Source: Clostridium vitabionis
GTDB lineage: Bacteria; Bacillota; Clostridia; Lachnospirales; Lachnospiraceae
Assembly (NCBI RefSeq): GCF_015351765.1
Contig: NZ_JADKQA010000001.1
Coordinates: 248,001 to 312,000 of the forward strand
Reading direction: 5' to 3'
Length of the DNA: 64,000 bases
Every line of letters starts with the position of its first letter. Within the stretch, counting starts at the first letter, position 1. Made by a program: the position numbers and the translations under genes. Under the pieces are notes generated by a model. The model had not been told where the DNA came from, did no database searches, and worked only from the letters and a program-made list of their open reading frames with translations. Shown piece after piece: positions 26,518 to 34,677 of this stretch.

Positions 26518-28842
26518 ATGGGAAAGTATGACACGCTGAATCCGGAACAGAGGGAAGCGGTATTTGCCACCGAGGGGCCGCTGCTGGTCCTTGCCGGCGC
26601 GGGTTCCGGAAAGACAAGGGTGCTGACGCACCGGATCGCCTACCTGATCGAGGAAAAACACGTTGAGCCGTGGCATATCCTGGCAATCACATTTACCAAC
26701 AAAGCCGCCGGGGAAATGCGTGAGCGCGTGGATAACATTGTCGGTTTTGGCGCGGACCAGGTCTGGGTATCCACCTTCCACTCCATGTGTGTCCGGATCC
26801 TCCGGCGATTCATCGACAATCTCGGCTTCAGCAACAGTTTTTCCATCTATGACACGGACGACCAGAAAACCCTGATGAAGGAGGTCTTCAAGAACTGCCG
26901 GGTGGATCCGAAAAAATTCCGGGAAAAGCAGGTTCTCGGCCACATCTCCGCGGCGAAAAATGCCATGGAGGACGAGGATGCCTACCAGGCGGATTACGGG
27001 AGCCGCTATCCGGAGAAGGTCTACGCTGCCTGCTACATGGAGTACCAGAAGCTTCTGAAGAAGAACAACGCCCTGGATTTCGACGACCTGCTGCTCAAGA
27101 CGGTAGAGCTGTTCGACCAGTTTCCGGATATTCTGGCCTACTATCAGGAGCGGTTCCGTTACATCATGGTGGATGAGTACCAGGATACGAATACGGTCCA
27201 ATTCCGGCTGGTCAGCCAGCTGGCGGGCAAATACCGGAACCTCTGCGTCGTTGGCGATGATGACCAGTCGATCTACCGCTTCCGCGGGGCGGACATCCGG
27301 AATATCCTGAGTTTCGAGAAGAAATTCCCCGGCGCCAGGGTCATCAAGCTGGAACAGAATTACCGCTCGACGAAGAATATCCTGGCGGCGGCAAATGAAG
27401 TGATCCATCACAACCGGGGCAGGAAGGACAAGACGCTCTGGACGGCCAACCCGGAGGGCGATAAGATCCGCTTCTCCATGTACGATTCCGCCTACGATGA
27501 GGCGGAGGGGATTGCCAGGGATGTCCTCGTCAAGCTCAAAAAAGGCGCCGCGTACCGGGATTTTGCTGTGCTGTACCGGACGAATGCCCAGTCCCGGGTA
27601 TTGGAGGAAAAATTTCTCGCGTATAATATTCCTTACCGTCTCGTCGGCGGGGTAAACTTCTACCAGAGAAAAGAGATCAAGGATGTTCTGTGCTATCTGA
27701 AAACCATCGCCAACGGCGCGGACGATGTCGCCGCCCAGCGCATCATCAATGTGCCGAAGCGCGGCATCGGGCAGACCACGATCGGGAAAGCCGCGGTCTT
27801 TGCCGCCGCCAACCAGATGAGCTTTTATGAAGCGCTGGAGCACGCGGACAATATCCCGTCGCTCGGCAGGGCGGGGGCGAAAATTCAGTCCTTCACGGAC
27901 GAGATCAGTTCGCTCAGGGAAAAGGCCAAGACGCTGTCTGTGCGCGAGCTCATCGAGGCGGTTCTCCAGGACACCGGCTACCGGGAGGAGATCCGCGCGC
28001 AGGAGAAGACTGAGGAGGAGGCCCAGGCCCGCCTCGACAATATCGATGAGCTGGCCAACAAGGCGGTACTCTACGCCGAGAACGCTGATGAGCCAACGCT
28101 GGACGGCTTTCTTGCGGATGTTGCCCTGGTCGCGGATATCGATAACCTGGACGATTCGGAAAACCGGGTTGTGCTGATGACCCTTCATGCCGCCAAGGGT
28201 CTGGAATTCCCCTACGTCTATATGGCGGGAATGGAGGATGGCCTCTTCCCGGGCATGCAATCCATCATGAGCGGCGACGGGGCGGATATGGAGGAAGAGC
28301 GGCGCCTCTGCTACGTCGGGATCACTCGCGCAAGGAAAGAACTCAGAATGACAGCGGCGCGCCGGCGCATGATCCACGGCGAGTGGCAGACTGAGGCGGA
28401 GAGCCGGTTCGTGAGTGAAATTCCGGATAAGCTTTTGGAAAGGGATATGCAGGATTCCTGGTCGGCTCTTGCCCGCGCGAGGTCGCGGGAAAATGCGCCG
28501 GATTTCGGGGAAGAGCCATCAGATCTGTCCTTCTCCGGCGGGAGCCAGTTCTCCGGCGGCAGGAACAGTTTCCCGGGGAGTTCCGGGACAGCGGGTCCCG
28601 GCGCAGGCAGGACAAGCCGGCCGCGGAAGCCCGCCGCGCCGACCTTCGGAAAAGAATTCCGGGTGGAAAAGGCAGCCTCTGTGGATTTCGCGCCGGGGGA
28701 CCGCGTGAAGCACAAACGGTTCGGCGAGGGCACGGTACGCAGTGTCGAGGACGGCGGAAAGGACTTCGAGATCACCGTGGAATTCGACCGCTTCGGGGTG
28801 AAGAAGATGTTCGTCTCCCTCGCGCGGCTGGAGAAGGCCTGA
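26518..28842 (+). CDS. pcrA: ATP-dependent DNA helicase PcrA/UvrD
   Basis: PcrA is a superfamily-1A 3'-5' helicase for repair and for clearing proteins from DNA. The 774-residue product shows motif I GAGSGKTRVL near residue 28, motif II DEYQDTN, motif III GDDDQSIYRFRGAD, motif IV-type EQNYRSTKNI, motif V TLHAAKGLEFPYV and motif VI YVGITRARKEL. A Ser/Gly-rich linker and a C-terminal Tudor-like segment (GDRVKHKRFGEGTVRSVE), as in other PcrA proteins, end the chain. It is divergent from the DUF1836 gene. A weak hairpin AAACGGC/GCCGTTT lies at 28870-28898 after the stop. Confidence 0.95.
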   Translation: MGKYDTLNPEQREAVFATEGPLLVLAGAGSGKTRVLTHRIAYLIEEKHVEPWHILAITFTNKAAGEMRERVDNIVGFGADQVWVSTFHSMCVRILRRFIDNLGFSNSFSIYDTDDQKTLMKEVFKNCRVDPKKFREKQVLGHISAAKNAMEDEDAYQADYGSRYPEKVYAACYMEYQKLLKKNNALDFDDLLLKTVELFDQFPDILAYYQERFRYIMVDEYQDTNTVQFRLVSQLAGKYRNLCVVGDDDQSIYRFRGADIRNILSFEKKFPGARVIKLEQNYRSTKNILAAANEVIHHNRGRKDKTLWTANPEGDKIRFSMYDSAYDEAEGIARDVLVKLKKGAAYRDFAVLYRTNAQSRVLEEKFLAYNIPYRLVGGVNFYQRKEIKDVLCYLKTIANGADDVAAQRIINVPKRGIGQTTIGKAAVFAAANQMSFYEALEHADNIPSLGRAGAKIQSFTDEISSLREKAKTLSVRELIEAVLQDTGYREEIRAQEKTEEEAQARLDNIDELANKAVLYAENADEPTLDGFLADVALVADIDNLDDSENRVVLMTLHAAKGLEFPYVYMAGMEDGLFPGMQSIMSGDGADMEEERRLCYVGITRARKELRMTAARRRMIHGEWQTEAESRFVSEIPDKLLERDMQDSWSALARARSRENAPDFGEEPSDLSFSGGSQFSGGRNSFPGSSGTAGPGAGRTSRPRKPAAPTFGKEFRVEKAASVDFAPGDRVKHKRFGEGTVRSVEDGGKDFEITVEFDRFGVKKMFVSLARLEKA

Positions 28843-28951
28843 TTTCTCCGGAACCGGGACAGATGGAAAAAACGGCTTCTGAGGCGAGGCCGCCGTTTCG
28901 CGTGATGCCGGAGCGGAAGGAAAAAAATGCCTCCCGGGTATGCCGCCGGCA

Positions 28952-28981
28952 TGGACACGCGGTCATTCCGCGTGCTATAAT
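28952..28981 (+). promoter_or_regulatory. Promoter with extended -10 for the acidic-tailed membrane protein
   Basis: TGGACA (28952-28957) and TGCTATAAT (TATAAT at 28976-28981, preceded by TGC) are separated by 18 bases, about 80 bases upstream of the gene start at 29062. Confidence 0.6.
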
Positions 28982-29061
28982 AAAGCAAAAGTTACGGCGC
29001 TTGGCCATACCCGACATGCGCTGGACAGATACGCAAGATTGTGCGGAAAGGGGTATCTGGG

Positions 29062-29379
29062 ATGGATAGATTCAGCAACATCAGCAAGGACGCAATGGCA
29101 AAATTTGAGGAGATTGCCAATGCCACGAGACTCAGTGACCTGATTCACCGTCAGGAGGAGGAAGAGAAGCAGAAGAACCGGATTCTCTGGATCTTCGCGC
29201 TTGTCGGCGCTGCCGCGGCGGTAGCGGCAATCGCTTATGCGGTGTATCGTTTTCTCGAGCCGGACTATCTCGACGACTACGATGAGGATTATGATGATGA
29301 CGCCGACGATGAGTTCGATTATGACGATGATGATACAGATGCTGACGATAAGGATGACAGCAAGAAGGAAGACCAGTAA
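29062..29379 (+). CDS. Small single-pass membrane protein with a strongly acidic tail
   Basis: The 105-residue product has a charged N-terminal region (about 1-40), one membrane segment (about 42-62, ILWIFALVGAAAAVAAIAYAVY) and a C-terminal tail of about 40 residues made almost wholly of Asp, Glu, Tyr and Lys. ATG 29062 follows AAAGGGG. I do not recognise a family with certainty; similar short proteins are common in Lachnospiraceae. It is monocistronic, with its own promoter and a strong terminator. The tail could bind cations or a basic partner; that is speculation. Confidence 0.75.
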   Translation: MDRFSNISKDAMAKFEEIANATRLSDLIHRQEEEEKQKNRILWIFALVGAAAAVAAIAYAVYRFLEPDYLDDYDEDYDDDADDEFDYDDDDTDADDKDDSKKEDQ

Positions 29380-29405
29380 CTGAGAACTGCGAAGTGTCTG
29401 TGCGG

Positions 29406-29440
29406 GCGTGATGCTGCTTCGGCTCCATCACGCTTTTTTC
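29406..29440 (+). terminator. Rho-independent terminator
   Basis: A perfect 8-bp stem GCGTGATG/CATCACGC (29406-29413 with 29426-29433) is followed by six T. Confidence 0.88.
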
Positions 29441-29446
29441 TTAGCA

Positions 29447-29627
29447 GAGCACTTAACAATAACCAGCCACTTAACGAGGACAAGCAAAAGCGCAGTACGA
29501 GTTTAGTGGAGTGGCTATCCGCGGAGCGGGGCGCGAGCCCAGCGGGCGAAGTGCGAGTTTAGTGCGAGCTATGCGAATTTGCTTAGTGAGAACAAGCGTC
29601 AGCGCAGTTCGAACTTAGCAAATTTGC
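29447..29627. repeat. Intergenic fold-back repeat region before rlmD
   Basis: Two related segments, near 29,472-29,507 and 29,582-29,617, share the pattern CTTA-N4-AGRACAAGC-N4-GCGCAGTNCGA-N2-TTA. Each is embedded in inverted repeats: GCCACTTAA with TTTAGTGGAGTGGC, GCACTTAA with TTTAGTGC, and a long arm pair GCGAATTTGCTTAGT / ACTTAGCAAATTTGC at 29573-29627. The last fold-back ends 13 bases before the rlmD start. This looks like a dispersed, possibly mobile intergenic element; no protein is encoded. Confidence 0.65.
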
Positions 29628-29640
29628 TTGGAGAATTGAT

Positions 29641-31140
29641 ATGAAAAAAGGGCTGGAATATGAGGGAAATGTGCTCCGGATGGATTTTCCGAACCGGGGA
29701 ATTGTGCGCGTGGAGAGCGACGATGACACCGACGGCGATGGCGGCCTTGTGACGGTCAAGGGGGCAATCCCCGGACAGAGAGTCCGTTTCGTGGTGTCGA
29801 AGCGGCGCGGGGAAAGGATGGAAGGCCGGCTGCGTGAGGTGACCATGCGCTCTCCACTGGAAACAGAGGAAAATCCGTGCCCGCACTATGGCATCTGCGG
29901 CGGCTGCCTCTACCAGACCGTTCCCGCCAGTTCCCAGCGGGAAATCAAAAAGGACCAGGTTCTCCGGCTGCTCACGCAGGTGAGCCCGGAGATCGCGAAA
30001 GTGTTCGAGGGCATTTTTCCGGGGCCGGACGACCGGGGTTACCGGAACAAGATGGAATATTCGTTCGGTGATGAGACGAAGGACGGTGCATTTGCCCTCG
30101 GCCTCCATCGGGCGGCCAGCTTCTATGACATCGTGACCACGGACCGGTGCCAGCTGGTCCATCCGGACTTTTGTGCCGTCCTCCGGGCTTCGAAGGAGTA
30201 CTTTGCCGCGAGCGGGGTGCCTTTCTACCGGAAAATGCAGCATACCGGCTATCTCCGCCATCTCCTCGTCCGCCGCTCCCGCGCCACAGGGGAAATGCTG
30301 GTTGACCTTGTAACCACGACACAGCTTGACCCGGAACGGGAGAGGGAGCTTCTCGGCGGATTTGTCCGTGTTCTCAGGGAGCTGCCGCTTTCCGGCTCCC
30401 TGGCCTCGGTACTCCACACGCGGAACGACAGCCTCGCGGACGCCGTGAAGGACGAGGGAACCGAAGTCCTGTTCGGCAGGGATTACATTACAGAGTGCCT
30501 TCTCGGGCTGGCATTCCGGATTACGCCATTTTCCTTTTTCCAGACCAACTCCGGCGGCGCTGAGGTGCTCTACGGGAAGGTCCGTGAGTACGCCCTGGAG
30601 GCGTTAGGCGGAAAAGCTGCCCGCGTGCGGACGATCTATGACCTCTACAGCGGCACCGGGACGATCGCACAGATCCTTGCCCCGGTCGCGGAACATGTGG
30701 TCGGGGTGGAGATCGTCGCTGAGGCGGTGCGGGCCGCGCGGGAAAACGCAGCGCTGAACGGCCTTGACAATTGCACCTTTATCGCCGGGGATGTCCTGAA
30801 GGTTGTCGATGAGCTCACAGAGAAGCCTGACCTGATGATCCTCGACCCGCCGCGCGACGGCATCCATCCGAAGGCCATCAGCAAGCTGATTGGCTTCGGC
30901 GTGCCGCACATCATCTACGTCTCCTGCAAGCCGACGAGCCTGCAGCGCGACCTCCAGATCTTCCGGCAGGCTGGATACCGGACGACGCGGTGCTGCTGCG
31001 TCGATATGTTCCCGGGGACGGCGAACGTGGAGACGGTGTGCCTCTTGAGCAAGAAAAATGCGAAGCCGAAGGACTGTGTTGAGATTAGCGTTGATGCTGA
31101 GGATTATTACAGGATCAAGAGTTCAGAGAAAGACATTTGA
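29641..31140 (+). CDS. rlmD: 23S rRNA (uracil-C5)-methyltransferase RlmD/RumA
   Basis: RlmD-type enzymes make m5U in 23S rRNA (U1939 in E. coli). The 499-residue product has an N-terminal TRAM RNA-binding domain (about 1-70), an Fe-S cluster site with CPHYGICGGC (near 80-89) plus a later Cys in DRCQLVHPDFC, the SAM motif DLYSGTGTIAQILA, Asp-Pro-Pro (LDPPRDG) and the catalytic Cys in YVSCKPTSLQRDL. The related uridine-54 enzyme cannot be fully excluded. Its 3' end (31024-31053) is partly duplicated at 33659-33688, which marks it as a probable integration site. Confidence 0.93.
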   Translation: MKKGLEYEGNVLRMDFPNRGIVRVESDDDTDGDGGLVTVKGAIPGQRVRFVVSKRRGERMEGRLREVTMRSPLETEENPCPHYGICGGCLYQTVPASSQREIKKDQVLRLLTQVSPEIAKVFEGIFPGPDDRGYRNKMEYSFGDETKDGAFALGLHRAASFYDIVTTDRCQLVHPDFCAVLRASKEYFAASGVPFYRKMQHTGYLRHLLVRRSRATGEMLVDLVTTTQLDPERERELLGGFVRVLRELPLSGSLASVLHTRNDSLADAVKDEGTEVLFGRDYITECLLGLAFRITPFSFFQTNSGGAEVLYGKVREYALEALGGKAARVRTIYDLYSGTGTIAQILAPVAEHVVGVEIVAEAVRAARENAALNGLDNCTFIAGDVLKVVDELTEKPDLMILDPPRDGIHPKAISKLIGFGVPHIIYVSCKPTSLQRDLQIFRQAGYRTTRCCCVDMFPGTANVETVCLLSKKNAKPKDCVEISVDAEDYYRIKSSEKDI

Positions 31141-31169
31141 CAGACTACTAAAGTTTGAAGAGTATGTGA

Positions 31170-31220
31170 AAAAACCTGTGGAATGAACCGTGATATGGGA
31201 TTTCCACAGGTTTTCCTTTT
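31170..31220 (+). terminator. Terminator after rlmD
   Basis: AAAACCTGTGGAA (from 31171) pairs with TTTCCACAGGTTTT (31201-31214) across a 17-base loop and is followed by CCTTTT. Confidence 0.75.
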
Positions 31221-31270
31221 GCTGAAATTGCATTGCCCTGATATAATAAACATGACATACAGATGTCGTG
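31219..31270 (+). promoter_or_regulatory. Promoter and candidate operator of the WYL regulator operon
   Basis: TTGCTG (31219-31224) and TATAAT (31242-31247) are 17 bases apart. Directly after the -10, over the expected start site, lies the palindrome CATGACAT-ACAG-ATGTCGTG (31251-31270) with one mismatch. This is a good candidate site for self-regulation by the WYL protein. Confidence 0.65.
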
Positions 31271-31307
31271 TTATATGCGTTAGTATATAAATGGAGCGTA
31301 AGAGAAT

Positions 31308-32219
31308 ATGAAGATAGACAGGCTGATAGGAATATTGTCAATCTTATTGCAGGAAGACAAGACAACAGCTCCTGAACTGGCAGAAAGGTTTGAAGTGTCT
31401 CGCAGGACGATTAACCGAGATATTGAGGACCTTTGCAAGGCCGGTATTCCTGTTCGTACAGTTCAGGGCACTGGCGGCGGGATCAGTATTATGGACGGAT
31501 ACCGGATGGACAGGACAATCCTGACATCCAGGGACATGCAGATGATCCTTGCAGGACTGAGAAGCCTGGACAGCGTGAGCGGGAGCAGTTATTACGGTCA
31601 GCTGATGGAAAAAATACAGGCAGGATCTTCTGAGTTCATCAGCGGACGGGATTCCATTTTGATCGATCTGTCATCGTGGTATCGGGATTCGCTGGCGCCG
31701 AAGATAGAAACGATACAGGATGCGATCGGAGACAGGCACATGGTCCGGTTTCGGTATTATGCTCCGTCCGGTGACAGCGAGCGGACGGTTGAACCTTATT
31801 ATCTGGTATTTCGATGGTCAAGCTGGTACCTTTGGGGCTGGTGTATGGATCGTAAGGATTACAGATTGTTTAAGCTGAATCGCATGGATCGCGTTACAGA
31901 AACGGATAAAGAATTTGTCTGCCGAGATGCACCTATGCCGGATCTTTCAGCTGAAAAAATATTTCCGGGTGAGATTAAGGTTAAGGCGTTATTTTCACCG
32001 GATATGAAATGGCGCCTGATCGAAGACTTCGGACCTGATTGCTTTACAGAAGCGGATGATGGAAGACTGCTCTTTACAGCGGACTACACGGATATGGAAA
32101 ACCTTGTGACCTGGCTCATGACTTTCGGAGCGAAGGCTGAAGTGCTGGAGCCGGCAGAAGCGCGGGATATTATCCGCAGGAATGCAGAGGAGACATTACA
32201 GCTTTATGAGGAGGATTAA
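31308..32219 (+). CDS. HTH-WYL domain transcriptional regulator (YafY/DeoR-like)
   Basis: The 303-residue product has an N-terminal winged helix (about 1-60, APELAERFEVSRRTINRDIEDL) and a WYL ligand-binding domain (about 135-215, with MVRFRYY, SWYLWGWCMDRKDYRLFKLNRM), then a WCX-type C-terminal extension. WYL domains sense small ligands or nucleic acids. It is the first gene of a probable three-gene operon with a GyrI-like and a YoaP-like protein. Codon use is more AT-rich than in rlmD and the genes before it, consistent with acquisition. Confidence 0.9.
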   Translation: MKIDRLIGILSILLQEDKTTAPELAERFEVSRRTINRDIEDLCKAGIPVRTVQGTGGGISIMDGYRMDRTILTSRDMQMILAGLRSLDSVSGSSYYGQLMEKIQAGSSEFISGRDSILIDLSSWYRDSLAPKIETIQDAIGDRHMVRFRYYAPSGDSERTVEPYYLVFRWSSWYLWGWCMDRKDYRLFKLNRMDRVTETDKEFVCRDAPMPDLSAEKIFPGEIKVKALFSPDMKWRLIEDFGPDCFTEADDGRLLFTADYTDMENLVTWLMTFGAKAEVLEPAEARDIIRRNAEETLQLYEED

Positions 32220-32224
32220 CATTT

Positions 32225-32863
32225 ATGGCATTTGATTTCAAAAAAGAATACCAAGAATTCTATATGCCGAAAGGAACACCTTCAATAGTAACTGTGCCGG
32301 AAATGAATTTTATCGCGGTACGCGGCAGCGGGGATCCCAATGATGAGGAAGGCGAGTACAAACAGGCGATAGGTCTTCTGTACGGTATTACTTTTACGAT
32401 CAAGATGAGTAAGAAAGGCAGCTATCAGATCGATGGATATTTTGATTATGTGGTGCCGCCTTTGGAAGGATTCTGGTGGCAGGATGGAGTGATCGGTGTC
32501 GATTATACCCATAAGGATTCTTTCCGGTGGATCTCCGTCATCCGTCTGCCGGATTTTGTGACGAAAGATGATTTTGACTGGGCTGTCAAAGAAGCTGCGG
32601 CAAAGAAGAAACAGGATTTTTCGAAAGTTGAGTTCTTTACCTATGAAGAAGGGCTGTGTGTTCAGTGTATGCATATCGGGGCTTATGATGATGAGCCTGC
32701 CACGGTAGCGGCGATGCACAGATTTATGGAAGAGCAGGGATATGCTCTTGATATTACGGACGAACGCATGCACCATGAGATTTATCTGAGCGATGCGCGG
32801 AAAGCAGCACCGGAGAAGCTGAGGACCGTGATCCGTCATCCGATAAAAGTGAAGGAGAATTGA
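32225..32863 (+). CDS. GyrI-like small-molecule-binding protein
   Basis: The 212-residue product matches the GyrI-like ligand-binding family found as stand-alone proteins in Firmicutes: MNFIAVRGSGDPN near the start, YKQAIGLLYGITFTIKM, PPLEGFWWQDG, and the C-terminal GLCVQCMHIGAYDDEPATV and HHEIYLSDARK segments. Such proteins bind hydrophobic cations or other drugs; some hydrolyse cyclopropanoids. It begins 5 bases after the WYL gene with a good GAGGAGG site, so it is translated from the same message. The ligand is unknown. Confidence 0.88.
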   Translation: MAFDFKKEYQEFYMPKGTPSIVTVPEMNFIAVRGSGDPNDEEGEYKQAIGLLYGITFTIKMSKKGSYQIDGYFDYVVPPLEGFWWQDGVIGVDYTHKDSFRWISVIRLPDFVTKDDFDWAVKEAAAKKKQDFSKVEFFTYEEGLCVQCMHIGAYDDEPATVAAMHRFMEEQGYALDITDERMHHEIYLSDARKAAPEKLRTVIRHPIKVKEN

Positions 32864-32867
32864 TCCT

Positions 32868-33614
32868 ATGGAGTATATCAGAGTTACAAAGGAAAATCTT
32901 GAAAAGGAGCATATCTGCTGTGCCATTTCCAATAATAAGGATGTTCAGGTGTCATCGAAGAAGGCGTGGCTGGCCGACAGGTTTGAAGAGGGACTTGTCT
33001 TTCTGAAGAGTGTGGAGCGGGGAAAGTGCTTTATAGAATATATCCCGGCTGAGAACGCGTGGGTTCCAATCCAGGCTGACGGCTATATGTATATCGATTG
33101 CCTGTGGGTGTCCGGTTCCTTCAAAGGTCATGGCTATTCTGCAGACTTGCTGAACGCCTGTATTGAGGACAGTAAAGAAAAGGGGAAGAAAGGACTGTGT
33201 ATATTGGCAGCAGCTAAGAAGAAGCCGTTCCTTGCCGACCCTAAGTTTCTGAAATATAAGGGCTTTACCGTATGCGACGAGGCGGACAATGGCATTCAGT
33301 TGTGGTACTTGCCATTTGTGACGGATGCAGACAAGCCTCATTTCAGGGAATGTGCAAAGCATCCGCGCATAGAAGAAAAAGGTTATGTACTGTATTACAT
33401 CAGCCAGTGTCCGTTCAATGCGAAGTATATTCCAGTGCTGGAGCAGACTGCCAGAGAAAATGATATACCATTCCATGCGATCCATATCGAAAGCAGAGAG
33501 AAAGCACAGAATGCTCCGACTCCGATTACAAACTATGCGTTGTTTCATGACGGAGAATATATTACGAATGAGCAGATGAACGATAAAAAGTTTCTGAAAC
33601 TTGTGAATGCTTGA
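32868..33614 (+). CDS. YoaP-like GNAT N-acetyltransferase with C-terminal YoaP domain
   Basis: The 248-residue product has an N-terminal GNAT acetyltransferase fold (about 1-150; acetyl-CoA loop WVSGSFKGHGYSADLL) and a C-terminal thioredoxin-like YoaP domain (about 170-245, with YYISQCPFNAKYIPVLEQ). This is the layout of Bacillus YoaP, whose substrate is unknown. It follows the GyrI-like gene by 4 bases. The three-gene set WYL-GyrI-YoaP suggests a ligand- or toxin-induced modification response. It is AT-rich like its neighbours. Confidence 0.88.
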   Translation: MEYIRVTKENLEKEHICCAISNNKDVQVSSKKAWLADRFEEGLVFLKSVERGKCFIEYIPAENAWVPIQADGYMYIDCLWVSGSFKGHGYSADLLNACIEDSKEKGKKGLCILAAAKKKPFLADPKFLKYKGFTVCDEADNGIQLWYLPFVTDADKPHFRECAKHPRIEEKGYVLYYISQCPFNAKYIPVLEQTARENDIPFHAIHIESREKAQNAPTPITNYALFHDGEYITNEQMNDKKFLKLVNA

Positions 33615-33939
33615 TCAGGAGCAATACCGCCATGGAGTTTTTGCTGCTCACGTGGAACAACGTCGAGACGGTATGCCTCTTGTCCAAACTTTCTGAATAA
33701 AGAACCATATCAGTGTGAAGGTCGATATGGATGAGGAAGTCCGTCGACACATTAAAGTATTTGACGATCCGGATGATGAAGCCATCTCCCAGGTTCGTTG
33801 TCCGCCCCTGGAGATACCGGCTGAGAGCACTGTTGGAAAGACCGACTTTTTCAGCAAGTTCGGCCTGGGTGATCTTCCTGTTTTTGATAAGGTCCTGGAC
33901 ACGCTGCCGGGTATCGCCGGGAAGGTAAGTGTTGGGCAT
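33562..33939 (-). pseudogene. Truncated XRE-family helix-turn-helix regulator
   Basis: From its ATG at 33939 the frame encodes a clear XRE domain (TRQRVQDLIKNRKITQAELAEKVGLS and SALSRYLQGRTTNLGDG, about residues 10-55) and continues to YFNVSTDFLIHID. At about 33,703-33,722 the homology ends and the frame runs into the antisense of the rlmD fragment and the end of the YoaP gene. Full-length relatives continue for a longer C-terminal part. The gene therefore looks cut at the same point where the rlmD fragment ends. Confidence 0.7.
33632..33700 (+). pseudogene. Fragment of the 3' end of an rlmD-like gene
   Basis: Bases 33659-33700 encode NVETVCLLSKLSE and a stop. This matches the C-terminal part NVETVCLLSK of RlmD encoded at 31024-31053; by eye 25 of the first 30 bases are identical. 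The piece continues upstream only as an unrelated short frame. It is a remnant, on the same strand as rlmD, and marks the far boundary of the WYL island. Confidence 0.75.
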
Positions 33940-33963
33940 GGCGGCCTCTGTTCTGGTCAGGGA

Positions 33964-34392
33964 TTACTCATCTCGGAAATCCTGATCCCTGAGGATAATG
34001 TCCAGCATCTTCCGAGGGGTCACGATGAAAGGTCTGTTTGGGAAATGCCTGATATTTCCGGTCACAAGATAAGCATCTTCCTCTTTTCGTTCTTTCATAA
34101 CCACTTCATAAAATACGAGATCTTTGGGATCCGGCAGTTCTACGTCGAGATGCTCGGCATCGACATAAAGGGCACGTTTATGAAAAGTGCTCATAATGGC
34201 TTCTATGAGATCTTCGGGAAGATGAAACTTTGGACGGGAAAGTACTTCCCGATATTCCTTTTCTATCACCTCATTCAGAATGGGTATGATTGGCCCGTCA
34301 AAGGCAAGTTCTACGATGCTACCCGGAACAGAGTGTGCTTTCAGAACTGCTGAGACGAGGACATCCGTATCGATAACCACATAATACTTCAC
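33964..34392 (-). CDS. PIN-domain toxin, probable RNase
   Basis: The 142-residue product is a PIN-family protein of the COG1569 type: YYVVIDTDVLVSAVL at the N-terminus with the first Asp pair, a central EKEYREVLSRPKF, and DAYLVTGNIRHFP near the C-terminus carrying another acidic residue. PIN toxins cleave RNA with a divalent metal. The start is GTG 34392 with AAGGAAG upstream. It begins 6 bases after the RelB/DinJ-like antitoxin gene, the usual antitoxin-first order. A PIN toxin with a RelB-fold partner is less usual than RelE. Confidence 0.85.
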   Translation of the reverse strand: MKYYVVIDTDVLVSAVLKAHSVPGSIVELAFDGPIIPILNEVIEKEYREVLSRPKFHLPEDLIEAIMSTFHKRALYVDAEHLDVELPDPKDLVFYEVVMKERKEEDAYLVTGNIRHFPNRPFIVTPRKMLDIILRDQDFRDE

Positions 34393-34398
34393 AGGTTT

Positions 34399-34677
34399 TT
34401 ACTTCCTTGCCTCTGCGATTTCGGCATTGATCTCCTCGAGAGTCATATCTGAGATGCCATATTCCTCTGCAATCCGACTGGCCCTTTGAAGAGCACGGAT
34501 GCCGGGATTGGTTTCTTCCTCTATTTTCATGCTGAAAGGAATACCGTTTTCCTGGTTCAGCCTTGAAATACACATCCTCAGATATGCGGGAAGAGAGAGC
34601 CCGAGACGATCAAGGATCTGAACGGCACGAAGCTTTTCTGTATCTTCTGTTCTGAATTGAACTAATGTGCTTGCCAT
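34399..34677 (-). CDS. RelB/DinJ-like antitoxin
   Basis: The 92-residue product has an N-terminal ribbon-helix-helix region (about 1-45, VQFRTEDTEKLRAVQILDRLGLSLPAYLRMCISRL) and a flexible C-terminal part that would wrap the toxin, as in RelB/DinJ antitoxins. ATG 34677 follows CAGGAGG. It should neutralise the PIN protein downstream and repress their common promoter. Possible operator sequence just upstream is the imperfect palindrome at 34702-34723 (GGTT and AACC arms). Confidence 0.85.
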   Translation of the reverse strand: MASTLVQFRTEDTEKLRAVQILDRLGLSLPAYLRMCISRLNQENGIPFSMKIEEETNPGIRALQRASRIAEEYGISDMTLEEINAEIAEARK

